Positions 36,640-47,615 of a DNA stretch of 64,000 bases are shown one piece after another. A model generated the notes under the pieces. That model made no database searches, was not told where the DNA came from, and worked only from the letters and a program-made list of their open reading frames with translations. The DNA is from Limisphaera sp026417315 (GTDB lineage: Bacteria > Verrucomicrobiota > Verrucomicrobiia > Limisphaerales > Limisphaeraceae). The first letter of the stretch is position 1. Every line of letters starts with the position of its first letter. A program made the translations under genes and the position numbers. The stretch covers positions 1,550,001 through 1,614,000 of the forward strand of contig NZ_JBMVQY010000001.1 in assembly GCF_049537125.1 (NCBI RefSeq), written 5' to 3'.

Positions 36640-37117
36640 CTCTTTCGGCCCCGCCACCGGGTCACGTCGACAAACCAAATCCTGCAGCGACGCCCCGCCC
36701 GACCTGTCCCGGCACCTGAAACCGCGGGAACTATCTTCCGGCACCCGGGGAAGGCTCCGCCCGCCAAGGGTTCCCACCGCGACGAAGAGCGTGACGGTCC
36801 CACGCCTGCGGCCGGGTTCTCGCGTTGGGGAGCCTGCCAGGTTCACAAAACGATGAGTGGTCCACGGCGGTCGGGATTGGCGCTGCGAGGACCGGGCTGG
36901 GGTCTGGCAAGTGGCCGGAGGTCCCTCGGGCGCTGCAGGCTTCGGCCGTGGCGGACCGCCCCTGTCTTCCCCGAGCAGGGCGCCAGATCGTCCAACGCGG
37001 GGCCTGCGATGGCATGCCCGGCGGGGAAACCGCCTCTTCCGCCGGAGTGTTTCGGGCCCTTGCCGGGTTCGATCCGCGCACTCGACCGCGGTCCGGACTG
37101 TGCTAAGGTTGTTGCCG
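36640..37117. other. Intergenic region upstream of ispH
   Basis: About 480 bp between the glycosidase remnant and ispH. No convincing gene, RNA or promoter is seen. Part of it may be further decayed sequence of the same pseudogene. Confidence 0.45.
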
Positions 37118-38341
37118 ATGGCAGAATCCACAACGCAAACGGCCGGGAAGATCAATCTGCGCCGCCCCGACATCATGGAGGCGGTGCAGGCGCAGGTCAT
37201 GTCCCATTATCGCAGCGAACTGGTCGAGCGCATTCGCGCCCGCGGTCACCAGCTCTCCGCCCGGGGCCTGACGGTCAAACTGGCCAAGGAATTCGGCTTT
37301 TGTTACGGGGTGGAGCGGGCGATCGACCTGGCCTACGCCGCCCGCAAGGTCTTTCCGGACCGCCCCCTCTACATCCTGGGCGAGATCATTCACAACCCGG
37401 AGGTCAACGACCAGATCCGCGCCATGGGAATCAAGTTCCTGACCGGTTCGCAAAAGGACGCCAGCATGGACGACCTCCGGCCCGGCGACGTGGTCATCAT
37501 CCCCGCCTTTGGCACGGACGTGGCCACGCGGCGCCGGCTCGAGGAGATCGGCTGCCAGTTTGTGGACACGACCTGTGGCGACGTCATGAGCGTGTGGAAA
37601 CGGGTGCGTCAATACTCGCGCGAGGGGGTCACCAGCATCATCCACGGAAAGGCCTGGCACGAGGAGACCAAGGCCACCAGCTCGCAGGCCCGCGCCTACG
37701 GCCACGGGCACTACCTGGTCGTTTACAACCTCGAGGAAACGGATTACGTCTGCCGCTACATCGTGCACGGCGGCAACAAGGAGGAATTCCTGCGCAAGTT
37801 CGCCGGAGCCTACTCCGAGGGGTTCGACCCCGACGTCCATCTCGAAGCCATCGGCGTGGCCAATCAGACCACCATGCTCCGGGGCGAGACGGAGGAAGTG
37901 CAGCGCCGCCTGCGCAACGCGATGATCCAGAAATACGGAGAGGCCAATCTCCACAAGCATTTTCGCTATTTCGACACCATTTGCGGGGCCACCCAGGACC
38001 GGCAGGATGCCCTGGAAAAGCTGCTGCAGGAGCCGCTGGATCTGCTGCTGGTCATCGGGGGATACAATTCCTCGAACACGTCCCACTTGGCCGAGATGGG
38101 TGAGGCGCGCCTGCCCACCTATTTCATCAAGAACGCCAGCAAACTCGTTTCGTCCGACCTGATCCGTCACTACAGCCTGCAACGGCACGAGGAAATCGAG
38201 ACCCGGAACTGGCTGCCCGATGGCCCCGTCACGGTCGGGATCACGGCCGGGGCGTCTTGTCCGAACAACCTGATCGAGGACGTCATCCGTCGGCTCTTCG
38301 AGCTGCGTGGCGTCTCCGTGCAGGAACTACTTGCCTCTTGA
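37118..38341 (+). CDS. ispH: 4-hydroxy-3-methylbut-2-enyl diphosphate reductase
   Basis: A 407-residue IspH, the last enzyme of the MEP isoprenoid pathway, which makes IPP and DMAPP using a [4Fe-4S] cluster. The three cluster cysteines are C62 (FGFCYGVERAI), C153 (DTTCGDVMSVW) and C381 (GASCPNN). The substrate-binding HN pair is in EIIHNPEVN. At about 400 residues, with the extended N-terminus and insertions, it is the plant/cyanobacterial type rather than the 310-residue E. coli type. AAGG lies upstream of the ATG. It converges with the carbonic anhydrase gene with 30 bp between stops. Confidence 0.93.
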   Translation: MAESTTQTAGKINLRRPDIMEAVQAQVMSHYRSELVERIRARGHQLSARGLTVKLAKEFGFCYGVERAIDLAYAARKVFPDRPLYILGEIIHNPEVNDQIRAMGIKFLTGSQKDASMDDLRPGDVVIIPAFGTDVATRRRLEEIGCQFVDTTCGDVMSVWKRVRQYSREGVTSIIHGKAWHEETKATSSQARAYGHGHYLVVYNLEETDYVCRYIVHGGNKEEFLRKFAGAYSEGFDPDVHLEAIGVANQTTMLRGETEEVQRRLRNAMIQKYGEANLHKHFRYFDTICGATQDRQDALEKLLQEPLDLLLVIGGYNSSNTSHLAEMGEARLPTYFIKNASKLVSSDLIRHYSLQRHEEIETRNWLPDGPVTVGITAGASCPNNLIEDVIRRLFELRGVSVQELLAS

Positions 38342-38371
38342 TGGCGGCCTGTCTTCGGACCGGCCGCGCCT

Positions 38372-39220
38372 TCAGGGCCTGCGGAGTTTGAGCCCGGGAA
38401 TCCGCGGCGGCACGGGCGGCGTGGGGCGGCCGGAGGTAGCCTCGCCTTGGGCCCCGGTTTCGGCCCCGGCGCGCGACCCGGGGCCCTCCAACACCCGCTC
38501 GGCCTGCTGCAGTTTCTCTGTCAGCCAGTCGGCCGCTTGTCCCAGGGTCCGTCCGATGGGGGTTTCGCGCAGTTCCAACGAGCCCACGCGGAAGTCCGTC
38601 AAGCCCTGGAAGGCCTCCACCGTCTCGCGTGCGGCTTCCACCACCCGCTCCACCCGCGCCGTCAGGCTCGGCAAGGTTTCGTAGCCGTTGACCACCCAGT
38701 CCAGCCGGCCAGTCTCCAGATCCACCATGAGCCCGTGCACCGGCACCTGCGGACTGATCAAGGGGCTCTGTCGGACCACCTCGCAGGCCAGGTGCAGGTT
38801 TTGGACCTCGCTGCCGAACAACCGGAAGCATCCCTGCAGATCCTCGGGCAACCGATCCCGCGCAATGCCCAGCGCGGCCAGGCGATCCAACAGGCTCATC
38901 AGCGTTTGCCGGGCCACGCGGCAATCGGTGTGGCCGAGGATCAGAATTTCCCGTGCGCCGTCGGCCAGACAGGCCAGTGCCAGCGACCGCACCACGTCGC
39001 TGAACGGGCCCGTCACCACGTTGCCCGCGTTGCGGACCCACAAAAAGGCCTCTTCCGGGATCCCCAGCACCTCGGGCAGGACCGGATTCAATCGGGCATC
39101 CAGGCAGCTCAGCGCGACCACCGGCAACGCGTCGGCATGTTCCGAGGGGCGCAGGCCGGCTGTCGCGTCCCCCGCCAGGGCGCGGTGATTGGCATGAACG
39201 ATGGCCTCGACCAATCGCAT
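38372..39220 (-). CDS. Beta-class carbonic anhydrase with C-terminal extension
   Basis: A 282-residue protein. The beta-carbonic anhydrase zinc and catalytic residues are present: C39-x-D41-x-R43 in ALSCLDARL, then H97 and C100 in ILGHTDCRV. NAGN (64-67) lines the active site. It interconverts CO2 and bicarbonate. After the enzyme core (about 1-200) there is an extra 80 residues: a helical stretch (TARVERVVEAARETVEAF) and a Gly/Pro/Arg-rich tail ending GLKLRRP. The start at 39220 begins the conserved helix. It lies downstream of a cytochrome c gene on the same strand with a 200-bp gap. Confidence 0.85.
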   Translation of the reverse strand: MRLVEAIVHANHRALAGDATAGLRPSEHADALPVVALSCLDARLNPVLPEVLGIPEEAFLWVRNAGNVVTGPFSDVVRSLALACLADGAREILILGHTDCRVARQTLMSLLDRLAALGIARDRLPEDLQGCFRLFGSEVQNLHLACEVVRQSPLISPQVPVHGLMVDLETGRLDWVVNGYETLPSLTARVERVVEAARETVEAFQGLTDFRVGSLELRETPIGRTLGQAADWLTEKLQQAERVLEGPGSRAGAETGAQGEATSGRPTPPVPPRIPGLKLRRP

Positions 39221-39422
39221 GGCTCTTCTCCCACCCGACCGCACGCTCCCCCGGCCACGTTCGGGATCGGCGCCGAAAAGCGCAGCCCGGTTCTCCCGGC
39301 CGCGCGGGCACATCCGGCGCCCGGCACCGACCCCGCTCACGCCGCGGTATCCGGCCGCCGACAGCACCCGTGCCGATCGCGCGGTGCGCTTTCGACGGGG
39401 ACGCCGCCTGCCGCGGCCATCC

Positions 39423-39830
39423 CTATTTCGCCCCCTGATCGATCCAGGCGCGGATGAGCCCGACCTGCTCCGGCGTCAGTGGCTGGCCCTTGCCCTCGGG
39501 CGGCATCCAGTGATCCTCCTCGCCCACTCGCGCCACGCTGTGCACCAACGGGCTCCTGGCACTCTGGCCCGGCAGGATCACCTTGCCTTCCCGACTTCCC
39601 TTCAAGGCCGCTTCCCGACTGTCCAGTCGCAAACCGGCTTTCGGCTTTTCCTCGCCGTGACACTTGAAGCAGTGCTTTTCAAAAATGGGCCGGATGTCCT
39701 TTTCGTAGGTGACGCCGGTCCGTTGTGCCGGGGGCGGCAGCTTGGTCACGTCCACCTCGGCAGGCCGGGCCGTTGTGACCAGGGCTGCGACGGCCGCCAC
39801 ACTCCACCAGGTTCGATGCATCCGTTTCAT
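39423..39830 (-). CDS. Exported planctomycete-type cytochrome c
   Basis: A 135-residue protein with a signal peptide (MKRMHRTWWSVAAVAALVTT) and one haem-binding CxxCH (C54, C57, H58) in the context IRPIFEKHCFKCHGEEKPKA, the planctomycete cytochrome c pattern. M109 in DHWMPPEG could be the distal ligand. In larger relatives this domain is joined to DUF1549/DUF1553 domains; here it stands alone. It would carry electrons in the periplasm. It is 20 bp downstream of the oxidoreductase gene, so it is probably co-transcribed with the sugar-catabolism pair. Confidence 0.85.
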   Translation of the reverse strand: MKRMHRTWWSVAAVAALVTTARPAEVDVTKLPPPAQRTGVTYEKDIRPIFEKHCFKCHGEEKPKAGLRLDSREAALKGSREGKVILPGQSARSPLVHSVARVGEEDHWMPPEGKGQPLTPEQVGLIRAWIDQGAK

Positions 39831-39850
39831 GGCCCGCCACGATAAGCCGT

Positions 39851-40999
39851 TCAACTGACCGTGCCAACTTTCTCCCATCGACCCGTCCGGGCCGATTTCA
39901 ACACCGCGTCGCACACCAACTGTGTCTCCAGCGCGTCGCGGAAGGTCGGGCGGGCCGGCTGGCCGGTCTCCAGACCCTTGAGGAAGTCGGCCACCTGATG
40001 CACGAAGCTGTGCTCGTAGCCGATCTGCAGACCCGGCACCCACCAGTGCTTCATGTAGGGTTGATCGGCGTCGCTGACATGGATGCTGCGCCAGCCCCGC
40101 ACCACGCTGGGATCCCGGTGATCGAAATACTGCAGCCGATGCAGGTCATGCAGATCCCAGAACAGGCTGGCGTGCTCCCCGTTGATTTCGAAGGTGTACA
40201 GCGCCTTGTGCCCGCGCGCGTACCGGGTGGACTCGAAAGTGGCCAGGGATCCGTTCTCGAACCGCGCCAGGAAGGCGCAGGCATCGTCAATGCCCACCTT
40301 CTCCACCTTGCCCGTCTCCACGTGCTTGCGCTCCTTGATGAAGGTTTCGGTCATGGCGCAGACCTTTGCGATGCGGCCGTTGATCCACAGGGCCGTGTCG
40401 ATGCAATGCGCCAGCAGGTCTCCCGTTACTCCGCTGCCGGCGGCTTTCACATCCAGGCGCCACAAGGCCGTGCCTCCCTGCGGCAGATCCGGATTGATCG
40501 TCCAGTCCTGCAAGAACTTCGCCCGGTAATGGAAGATGCGGCCCAACCGGCCCTCGTCCACCAGTTGCTTGGCCAGCGTGACGGCAGGGACGCGTCGGTA
40601 GTTGTACCAGACCATGTTCGGGACGCCGGCCTTTTCCACTGCGGCCACCATCTTGCGGCCCTCGGCCGCGTTCATGGCCAGCGGCTTTTCGCACAGGATC
40701 ATTTTGCCGGCGCGGGCGGCGGCGATCGCGATTTCGGCGTGCAGATGATTCGGCACGCAGATATCCACGAGATCAATGTCGTCCCGCTGCACCAGCTTTC
40801 GCCAGTCGGTTTCCACGCTGGCGTACCCCCATCGCTGGGCAAAATCGCGGACCTTCGCCTCGTCGCGCGCACAGACCGCCTGCAACACGCATTCGTAGGG
40901 CAGGTCGAAGAAGTGCCCCACCTTGAGATACGCGTTGCTGTGCGCCCGCCCCATGAAGCCGTAACCGATCAGTCCGATCCGAATGGGTTTCTTCGCCAT
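39851..40999 (-). CDS. Gfo/Idh/MocA family oxidoreductase
   Basis: A 382-residue NAD(P)-dependent dehydrogenase. The Rossmann motif is IGLIGYGFMGRAHSNAY (8-24) and the catalytic lysine is in the EKP signature (104-106; LCEKPLAMNAAEG). A second His/Asp motif, GDLLAHCIDTALW, sits in the expected place for substrate binding. The family oxidises or reduces sugars and inositols at one hydroxyl. It lies 75 bp after the isomerase-like gene and 20 bp before the cytochrome gene; an oxidise-then-isomerise pathway for a sugar or cyclitol is a reasonable inference. Confidence 0.92.
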   Translation of the reverse strand: MAKKPIRIGLIGYGFMGRAHSNAYLKVGHFFDLPYECVLQAVCARDEAKVRDFAQRWGYASVETDWRKLVQRDDIDLVDICVPNHLHAEIAIAAARAGKMILCEKPLAMNAAEGRKMVAAVEKAGVPNMVWYNYRRVPAVTLAKQLVDEGRLGRIFHYRAKFLQDWTINPDLPQGGTALWRLDVKAAGSGVTGDLLAHCIDTALWINGRIAKVCAMTETFIKERKHVETGKVEKVGIDDACAFLARFENGSLATFESTRYARGHKALYTFEINGEHASLFWDLHDLHRLQYFDHRDPSVVRGWRSIHVSDADQPYMKHWWVPGLQIGYEHSFVHQVADFLKGLETGQPARPTFRDALETQLVCDAVLKSARTGRWEKVGTVS

Positions 41000-41074
41000 G
41001 GCCGTCGTCTCCTGTCATTCCGGGGTTGGGAGGTCTCGGGAGGGCGCGACCGCCGGCCCTCGCCCGGCCGCGGT

Positions 41075-42133
<1,059 letters not shown>

Positions 42134-42480
42134 AACACCGGCTGTTGGTTGATGACCTACTGGTTCTTCCGGCCTGGCCTCGGCTGATTCACGCAGACGG
42201 CCCCACCTTAGCGACCCCTTGCCGCCAAGGCAACTTGAAAGGGCGCAACCCGAGGACGCCCATCCCAAGGGCCGGCCATCCTGCAACGAATGCCGCCCCT
42301 TCAGGGCGGGATGAATTGCGCAAACCCGGTCACCCGGGGCGTTGCCCTTGGGCTATTGACTCGCCGCCCCGTTTGGGGCGGACACGCATGCCGGGCTCGA
42401 AAGCAGGAAATGCGCCCCGGGACCGGCGTTCGATGGCGTTGGCATTGCAGGCCATGCCAACCCGGTCTTATGCTGCGGCC
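42134..42480. other. Divergent intergenic region with a REP-like element
   Basis: About 350 bp between the isomerase-like gene and glgB. The centre is the GC-rich repeat element at 42293-42386. No promoter could be assigned with confidence. Confidence 0.6.
42293..42386 (+). repeat. REP-like GC-rich dispersed repeat, copy 1
   Basis: About 94 bp containing several short hairpins: CCGCCCCTTCAGGGCGG, CCCGGTCACCCGGG and CCGCCCCGTTTGGGGCGG. A close relative lies in reverse orientation at 52914-53004. It is non-coding despite being open in several frames. Confidence 0.75.
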
Positions 42481-44679
42481 ATGCTGTTGAGCGCTGATGA
42501 GCTGCGCAGTCTGGTCGAGTTCCGTCACGCCACCCCCCATGATTTGCTCGGGATGCACGTCCTGGGAGACCGATCCGGGGTGGTCGTGCGCGCGCTGGTC
42601 CCGGAAGCCGCCGCCATCGAGGCGGTCCCGGTCCACGAGCCGCAGATGCCTCGGATCCGCTTGAAGCAGATCCACGAGGTGGGATTGTTCGAAGGCGTCA
42701 GCCGCGAGGTCCAACGGGTGTACGCCTATGACCTGGTAATCACGGACAAGGCGGGCCGGGTGATGCGGACCCGGGATCCGTACTCGTTTTTGCCCACCAT
42801 CGGGGAGATGGACCTCTACTTGTTCGGCAAGGGGGACGAGCGCCGGATTTACGAGAAACTGGGGGCGCAGCTTCGCGAGTTGGACGGCGTGCCGGGGGCA
42901 AGTTTCGCGGTGTGGGCTCCGCATGCGCAGCGGGTGAGCGTGGTGGGGGATTTCAACCAGTGGGACGGCCGAAGGCATCCGATGCGGCGGTTGGGGGCCT
43001 CCGGGGTGTGGGAGATTTTCATCCCCGGGGTACGCCGCGGTGCGCTCTACAAGTTCGAGATTCGCAACTGCCACGGGGAGATCACCCTCAAGACGGACCC
43101 GTACGGCCAGTTTTTCGAGGTGCCGCCGAAAAATGCTGCGATCGTTTGGGACACGCGCGGCTTTCCGTGGACCGACAGCGACTGGATGGCGGAGCGGCAA
43201 CGGCGGGATCCGTTTCGCTCGCCCCTGAGCATTTACGAAGTCCATCTGGGTTCGTGGCGGAAAAAATCCCCGAGCGAATCGTTCGGCTATCGGGAGCTGG
43301 CAGGGCCTTTGATCGATTACCTGCGCCGCATGGGCTTCACGCACGTGGAGTTCCTTCCGGTGGCCGAGCATGCCTACTACCCCAGCTGGGGCTATCAGGT
43401 CACCGGCTTTTACGCCCCGACGAGTCGCTATGGCACTCCGGAGGATTTCCAATACCTGGTCAATGCCCTGCACGAGGCCGGCTTCGGGGTGATTCTGGAC
43501 TGGGTGCCGGCTCACTTCCCGCGGGATGCGTGGGCCCTGGCCCGTTTCGACGGCACCGCACTGTATGAACACGAGGATCCCCGGCTGGGCGCCCACCAGG
43601 ACTGGGGTACGCTGATTTTCAACTACGGCCGGCACGAGGTTCGGAATTTTCTCACCGCCAATGCCCTGTTCTGGTGCGATCGCTATCACGTGGACGGGTT
43701 ACGGGTGGATGCCGTCGCTTCCATGCTGTATCTGGACTATTCCCGCAAACCGGGCGAGTGGATCCCCAATCGCTACGGCGGTCGCGAGAACCTCGAGGCC
43801 ATCGAGTTCCTCCGTCAGGCCAATGAGCTCGTGCACACGCATTTCCCCGGGGTCCTGACCATCGCCGAGGAGTCCACTGCCTGGCCCATGGTGACGCGGC
43901 CGCCCCACCTGGGCGGGCTCGGCTTCCATTTCAAGTGGAACATGGGCTGGATGCACGACACGCTGCGGTATTTCCGGCGCGATCCGATTTATCGCAAGTA
44001 TCATCAAAACGAGCTGACCTTTGCCATGCTCTATCATCATCACGAAAACTTCATCCTGCCGCTGTCGCACGATGAAGTGGTGCACGGCAAAGGTTCGCTC
44101 TGGGGCAAGATGCCGGGCGACGACTGGCAGCGCGCCGCCAATCTGCGGGCGTTGCTGGCGTATCAATGGCTGTTTCCGGGCAAACAACTCCTGTTCATGG
44201 GCGGCGAGTTCGGGCAACGGACCGAGTGGGACGCCAACGCGGAGCTCCCCTGGGACCTGGTGGACCGGGAGCCGCTTCATCAGGGACTGCAACGGCTCGT
44301 GGCAGACCTGAATCAACTTTATCGCGCCGAGCCGGCCCTGTGGGAGGGTGATCACGATCCGGCGGGTTTCCAATGGATCGATTGCTCCGACCACGAACAG
44401 AGCGTGCTTTCGTTCATCCGACGCGCCCTGCGTCCGGCCCCCGAGTGCGTGGTGATCCTGAATCTGACTCCCGTGCCGAGGCACGGATACCGGGTGGGCC
44501 TGCCCCGGGGCGGCGCGTGGCGGGAACGCTTGAACACCGACAGCGCCCACTACGGAGGGAGCAACCTCGGCAATGGCGGCCGAGTTCATGCCGAGCCGGT
44601 TCCCTGGCACGGTCAAGGCTGGTCCGCCGCGTTGACGCTGCCGCCGTTGGCCGTGTTGGTCTTGCAGCCCGAGGGATGA
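42481..44679 (+). CDS. glgB: 1,4-alpha-glucan branching enzyme
   Basis: A 732-residue GH13 enzyme that forms alpha-1,6 branches in glycogen. Order: N-terminal beta domain (about 15-100), CBM48 (ASFAVWAPHAQRVSVVGDFN, about 140-160), catalytic barrel and C-terminal beta domain. The catalytic residues are nucleophile D410 (VDGLRVDAV), acid/base E463 (LTIAEEST) and D531 (LSHDEVVHGKGSL). The start at 42481 matches the family N-terminus; an ATG 42 nt upstream would add a short unrelated extension. There are no other glycogen genes adjacent. Confidence 0.95.
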   Translation: MLLSADELRSLVEFRHATPHDLLGMHVLGDRSGVVVRALVPEAAAIEAVPVHEPQMPRIRLKQIHEVGLFEGVSREVQRVYAYDLVITDKAGRVMRTRDPYSFLPTIGEMDLYLFGKGDERRIYEKLGAQLRELDGVPGASFAVWAPHAQRVSVVGDFNQWDGRRHPMRRLGASGVWEIFIPGVRRGALYKFEIRNCHGEITLKTDPYGQFFEVPPKNAAIVWDTRGFPWTDSDWMAERQRRDPFRSPLSIYEVHLGSWRKKSPSESFGYRELAGPLIDYLRRMGFTHVEFLPVAEHAYYPSWGYQVTGFYAPTSRYGTPEDFQYLVNALHEAGFGVILDWVPAHFPRDAWALARFDGTALYEHEDPRLGAHQDWGTLIFNYGRHEVRNFLTANALFWCDRYHVDGLRVDAVASMLYLDYSRKPGEWIPNRYGGRENLEAIEFLRQANELVHTHFPGVLTIAEESTAWPMVTRPPHLGGLGFHFKWNMGWMHDTLRYFRRDPIYRKYHQNELTFAMLYHHHENFILPLSHDEVVHGKGSLWGKMPGDDWQRAANLRALLAYQWLFPGKQLLFMGGEFGQRTEWDANAELPWDLVDREPLHQGLQRLVADLNQLYRAEPALWEGDHDPAGFQWIDCSDHEQSVLSFIRRALRPAPECVVILNLTPVPRHGYRVGLPRGGAWRERLNTDSAHYGGSNLGNGGRVHAEPVPWHGQGWSAALTLPPLAVLVLQPEG

Positions 44680-45003
44680 GCCGGCACGAAAGCGCCCCCT
44701 CCAGGGAGGTGGCCCCGGCTGCACCTGCCTTTGACTTTTGCGGTGCCGGTCCCGGTGCCGATGCGGTGGCGGAACCGCTCTTGGACACCGGGGAAGCTCC
44801 CTTTGCCGCCTGCGAACTGACTGCGCCGTCCAGCAGAGCGCACCGCCGGGGAAGCCGTGCATTCCGCGGCCCGGCCGATCGCCAGCACGCCGATGTTCCA
44901 CACCAAAGAGACGACGGATCGGAAGCGACCGCTGACCCTGGCTTCGAACTTCGGTCCTTCGCAGTTGCGAGGTCCGCGAAGAAACACCACCTTGAGGGTG
45001 CCG
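44680..45003. other. Intergenic region, nothing recognised
   Basis: About 320 bp between glgB and the GH43 gene. No terminator with a T-tract, RNA gene or small protein gene is evident. The last bases carry the GAGGGTG ribosome-binding site of the GH43 gene. Confidence 0.55.
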
Positions 45004-47439
45004 ATGAGGTTTGGTAACTCGCATTCCACCTGCCGAGGGGCCCGACTGGCGCTCTGTGGATTCTTCATGGGGCTGTTCCTCTCCCGTGGCTCTGCACAGG
45101 CCCAAGAACCTTTGACCGGCAGCCTCGGCGCCCACGATCCTTCCTCCATGATTCAGGCGGGGGACCGGTACTACGTCTTCACCACGGGGCGCGGAATCCC
45201 CATCAAAGTCTCCACGAACCGTCTGCATTGGTCGTCCGCAGGGACGGTATTCCCGGTCGATCGTGCCCCGGCCTGGACCACCAACGCGGTCCCACAGTTC
45301 GACGGCACGTTTTGGGCCCCGGACGTGGTGTATGTCGAGGGCCGATATCTGCTGTACTACTCGGTCTCCTCCTGGGGAAGTCAGGTCTCCGCCATCGGCC
45401 TGGCCACGAGCCCGACGATCGAGCCCGTCCAGGGGGTCTCCCCGTGGACCGATCAGGGGCCGGTGATTCAATCCCGCGTGGGCGATCCGTACAACTGCAT
45501 CGATCCGAGTGTGTTTCGCGACTGGGATGGTCGGCTTTGGCTGGTGTTCGGATCTTATTGGCAGGGCATTTACATCGTGGAGCTGGATCCGCAAACCGGC
45601 ATGCGTCTCCAGCCCTCGGCACCCCCGGTGCGACTGGCGTGGAACGACCAGATCGAGGCGGCCCACCTGACCCGGCGCGGGCCTTACTACTACCTCTTCG
45701 TCAACTGGGGCACCTGCTGCGCCGGGATCGACAGCACGTACCAGATTCGCGTCGGCCGGGCCCTGTCGCCGACCGGTCCGTTTCGGGATCGCAACGGCGT
45801 GGATCTGGTCCAGCGCGGGGGCGAGGTGTTCCTGGAAAGCAGCGGCCGGTTCGTGGGCCCCGGTCATGCGGCCCTGTTCCATGATGGCTCCCTGTCCTGG
45901 GTCACGTTCCATTACTACGACGGCCTGGACCGGGGGATCCCCAAGCTGGGGATGGCACGCGTGGAATGGACCAGCGATGGTTGGCCGGTCGCCGGGTTGG
46001 ATTGGAATGCGTTTTACTCTTTGGAAACCGATGCCCGCGACCATGGCCGGCTGTATGATGGCGCGTTGCACAACGGTGCCCGGTTGGAAGCGGTGCCGGA
46101 CCGGGGACAAGCCGCTCGCTTGAACGGAACGGGTGAGTATGTGAGCCTGCCCACCCCCTTGGCCAACGCCCGGACGGTGGCTTTCTGGGCCCGGTGGGAC
46201 GGCGGACCGAACTGGCAGCGATTCCTCGATTTCGGAGACGGCACCAGCCGATATTTCTTCCTTACGCCGCGGGCCGACAATGGACGCCTGCGGTGTGCGC
46301 TGACCACCAGCGGTCCGGCGGGCGAGTTGCGCCTGGATGCGCCAATGGCCTTCCCCACGGGCAGTTGGGCGCACGTGGCCGTGACCTTCGAGTCGCGGAG
46401 AGCCGTGCTGTATTTCAACGGGATTCCAGTGGCCATCCGCAGTAACGTTGCCCTGCTGCCCTGGCAAATTCAGGCCCGGAGCAACTATCTCGGATTGAGC
46501 CAGTGGCCGGATCCTTCTTACCGGGGCTGGATCGATTCGCTGCGCGTCCATGGTCGGGCGCTGACGGCGACCGAAGTGCAGCGGCTGGCGTGGGTGCACC
46601 CGGCGTTGGCGCACTGGTACGACTTTGCCGTGGACACGCGGGACCGGATCGGCACGGCGCATCCGCGGGCTCTGATCGGCGTAACCCAGTCCTCCGACGG
46701 CCTGGTCTTTCACGGAACGAGCGAAGCGTCAGTCGAGTTTCCGGGTGGTCTGATCAGCGTGTCGCATCCGGTGACCGTGGAGTGTTTTGTGCGGTTTGGA
46801 ACGAATCTGCCCGGAGCGCGGTTGTTCGAATTTGGCGATGTACAGCGCGGCTCGCCCGTGCGGTGGGTTCAATTCGTTCCCCGCACGGCATCGGGCACGG
46901 CGCGTTTTGCGTTCAGCTATTCCGGCGCGGGCGCGCAACTGGATGTCGGCCCTGCCATGGACGGGCAGGAGATGCATTTGGTCTGCGTGCTGGATTCGAC
47001 GGCAGGGCGTGTCACGGTGTACACCAACGGCGTTCAAGCCCTCGTGTACGAGGGGGTCGTGCCTTCCTTGTTGGGGGTCGGAACGGAGCGGGCGTATCTG
47101 GGCCGGTCGCTTCTCGGGGACAGTCCTCCCTTGCGCGCGGTGGTGCGGGATTTCCGGGTGTATGGTGGGCGGCTGACCCCGGAAGAGGTTCGAGCGAATG
47201 CATGGGCCGGTCCGGGTCAGGCCGCCCTGGCAGTGAAACTCGCCATGGACCGACGGGACGCGACCTTGCGGCTTCGCTGGCCGGCTTATGCTCTGGGGTT
47301 TCAGTTGGAGAGCACGGATGCGCTGGGCGGTGCGGGCCTCTGGATGCGTCAACCTTACGGCCCCGTGTTACGGGACGATTTCTGGGAGTTGACCCTGCCG
47401 TTGCCCACCGGGCCGCAATTCCATCGACTGCGGCGGTAA
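45004..47439 (+). CDS. Secreted GH43 arabinanase with two LamG domains
   Basis: An 811-residue exported protein. A signal peptide (about 1-34) is followed by a five-bladed GH43 propeller (about 38-345) with catalytic D45 (GAHDPSS), D167 (NCIDPSVF) and E218 (DQIEAAHL). This fits endo-1,5-alpha-L-arabinanase. Two LamG/concanavalin-like domains follow (about 365-525 and 555-725; RTVAFWARWDGGPNWQRFLD; HPVTVECFVRF), probably for binding polysaccharide. The shared module ends the protein (...QFHRLRR). GAGGGTG just upstream supports the start at 45004. It complements the arabinofuranosidase-like enzyme at 22.7 kb in arabinan breakdown. Confidence 0.88.
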   Translation: MRFGNSHSTCRGARLALCGFFMGLFLSRGSAQAQEPLTGSLGAHDPSSMIQAGDRYYVFTTGRGIPIKVSTNRLHWSSAGTVFPVDRAPAWTTNAVPQFDGTFWAPDVVYVEGRYLLYYSVSSWGSQVSAIGLATSPTIEPVQGVSPWTDQGPVIQSRVGDPYNCIDPSVFRDWDGRLWLVFGSYWQGIYIVELDPQTGMRLQPSAPPVRLAWNDQIEAAHLTRRGPYYYLFVNWGTCCAGIDSTYQIRVGRALSPTGPFRDRNGVDLVQRGGEVFLESSGRFVGPGHAALFHDGSLSWVTFHYYDGLDRGIPKLGMARVEWTSDGWPVAGLDWNAFYSLETDARDHGRLYDGALHNGARLEAVPDRGQAARLNGTGEYVSLPTPLANARTVAFWARWDGGPNWQRFLDFGDGTSRYFFLTPRADNGRLRCALTTSGPAGELRLDAPMAFPTGSWAHVAVTFESRRAVLYFNGIPVAIRSNVALLPWQIQARSNYLGLSQWPDPSYRGWIDSLRVHGRALTATEVQRLAWVHPALAHWYDFAVDTRDRIGTAHPRALIGVTQSSDGLVFHGTSEASVEFPGGLISVSHPVTVECFVRFGTNLPGARLFEFGDVQRGSPVRWVQFVPRTASGTARFAFSYSGAGAQLDVGPAMDGQEMHLVCVLDSTAGRVTVYTNGVQALVYEGVVPSLLGVGTERAYLGRSLLGDSPPLRAVVRDFRVYGGRLTPEEVRANAWAGPGQAALAVKLAMDRRDATLRLRWPAYALGFQLESTDALGGAGLWMRQPYGPVLRDDFWELTLPLPTGPQFHRLRR

Positions 47440-47549
47440 TCCTCTCTTGGTCGGAATGCCCGCGCCGGACGCGGGCCGGGTAACCGAAGCCTCATCGAGC
47501 TTGTGCCCAATTCACCCAAGTCCACGGGGAAAGGGTGCTCCAGCAGGAG

Positions 47550-47579
47550 CCGGCCCTTTCCTCGTTCAGGAGGGCCGGG
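47550..47579. terminator. Hairpin between convergent genes
   Basis: Arms CCGGCCC-TCCT (with a two-T bulge) and AGGAGGGCCGG around a short loop. It lies between the ends of the GH43 gene and the giant PATR gene and could serve both directions. Confidence 0.5.
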
Positions 47580-47615
47580 AATCCGGATACGTTCGCAGCA
47601 GGATCCTCGCTTTGT

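Noticed and set aside
43699..46713. A 1,004-residue minus-strand open frame opposite glgB and GH43
   Set aside because: It crosses two well-supported genes and has no recognisable motif.
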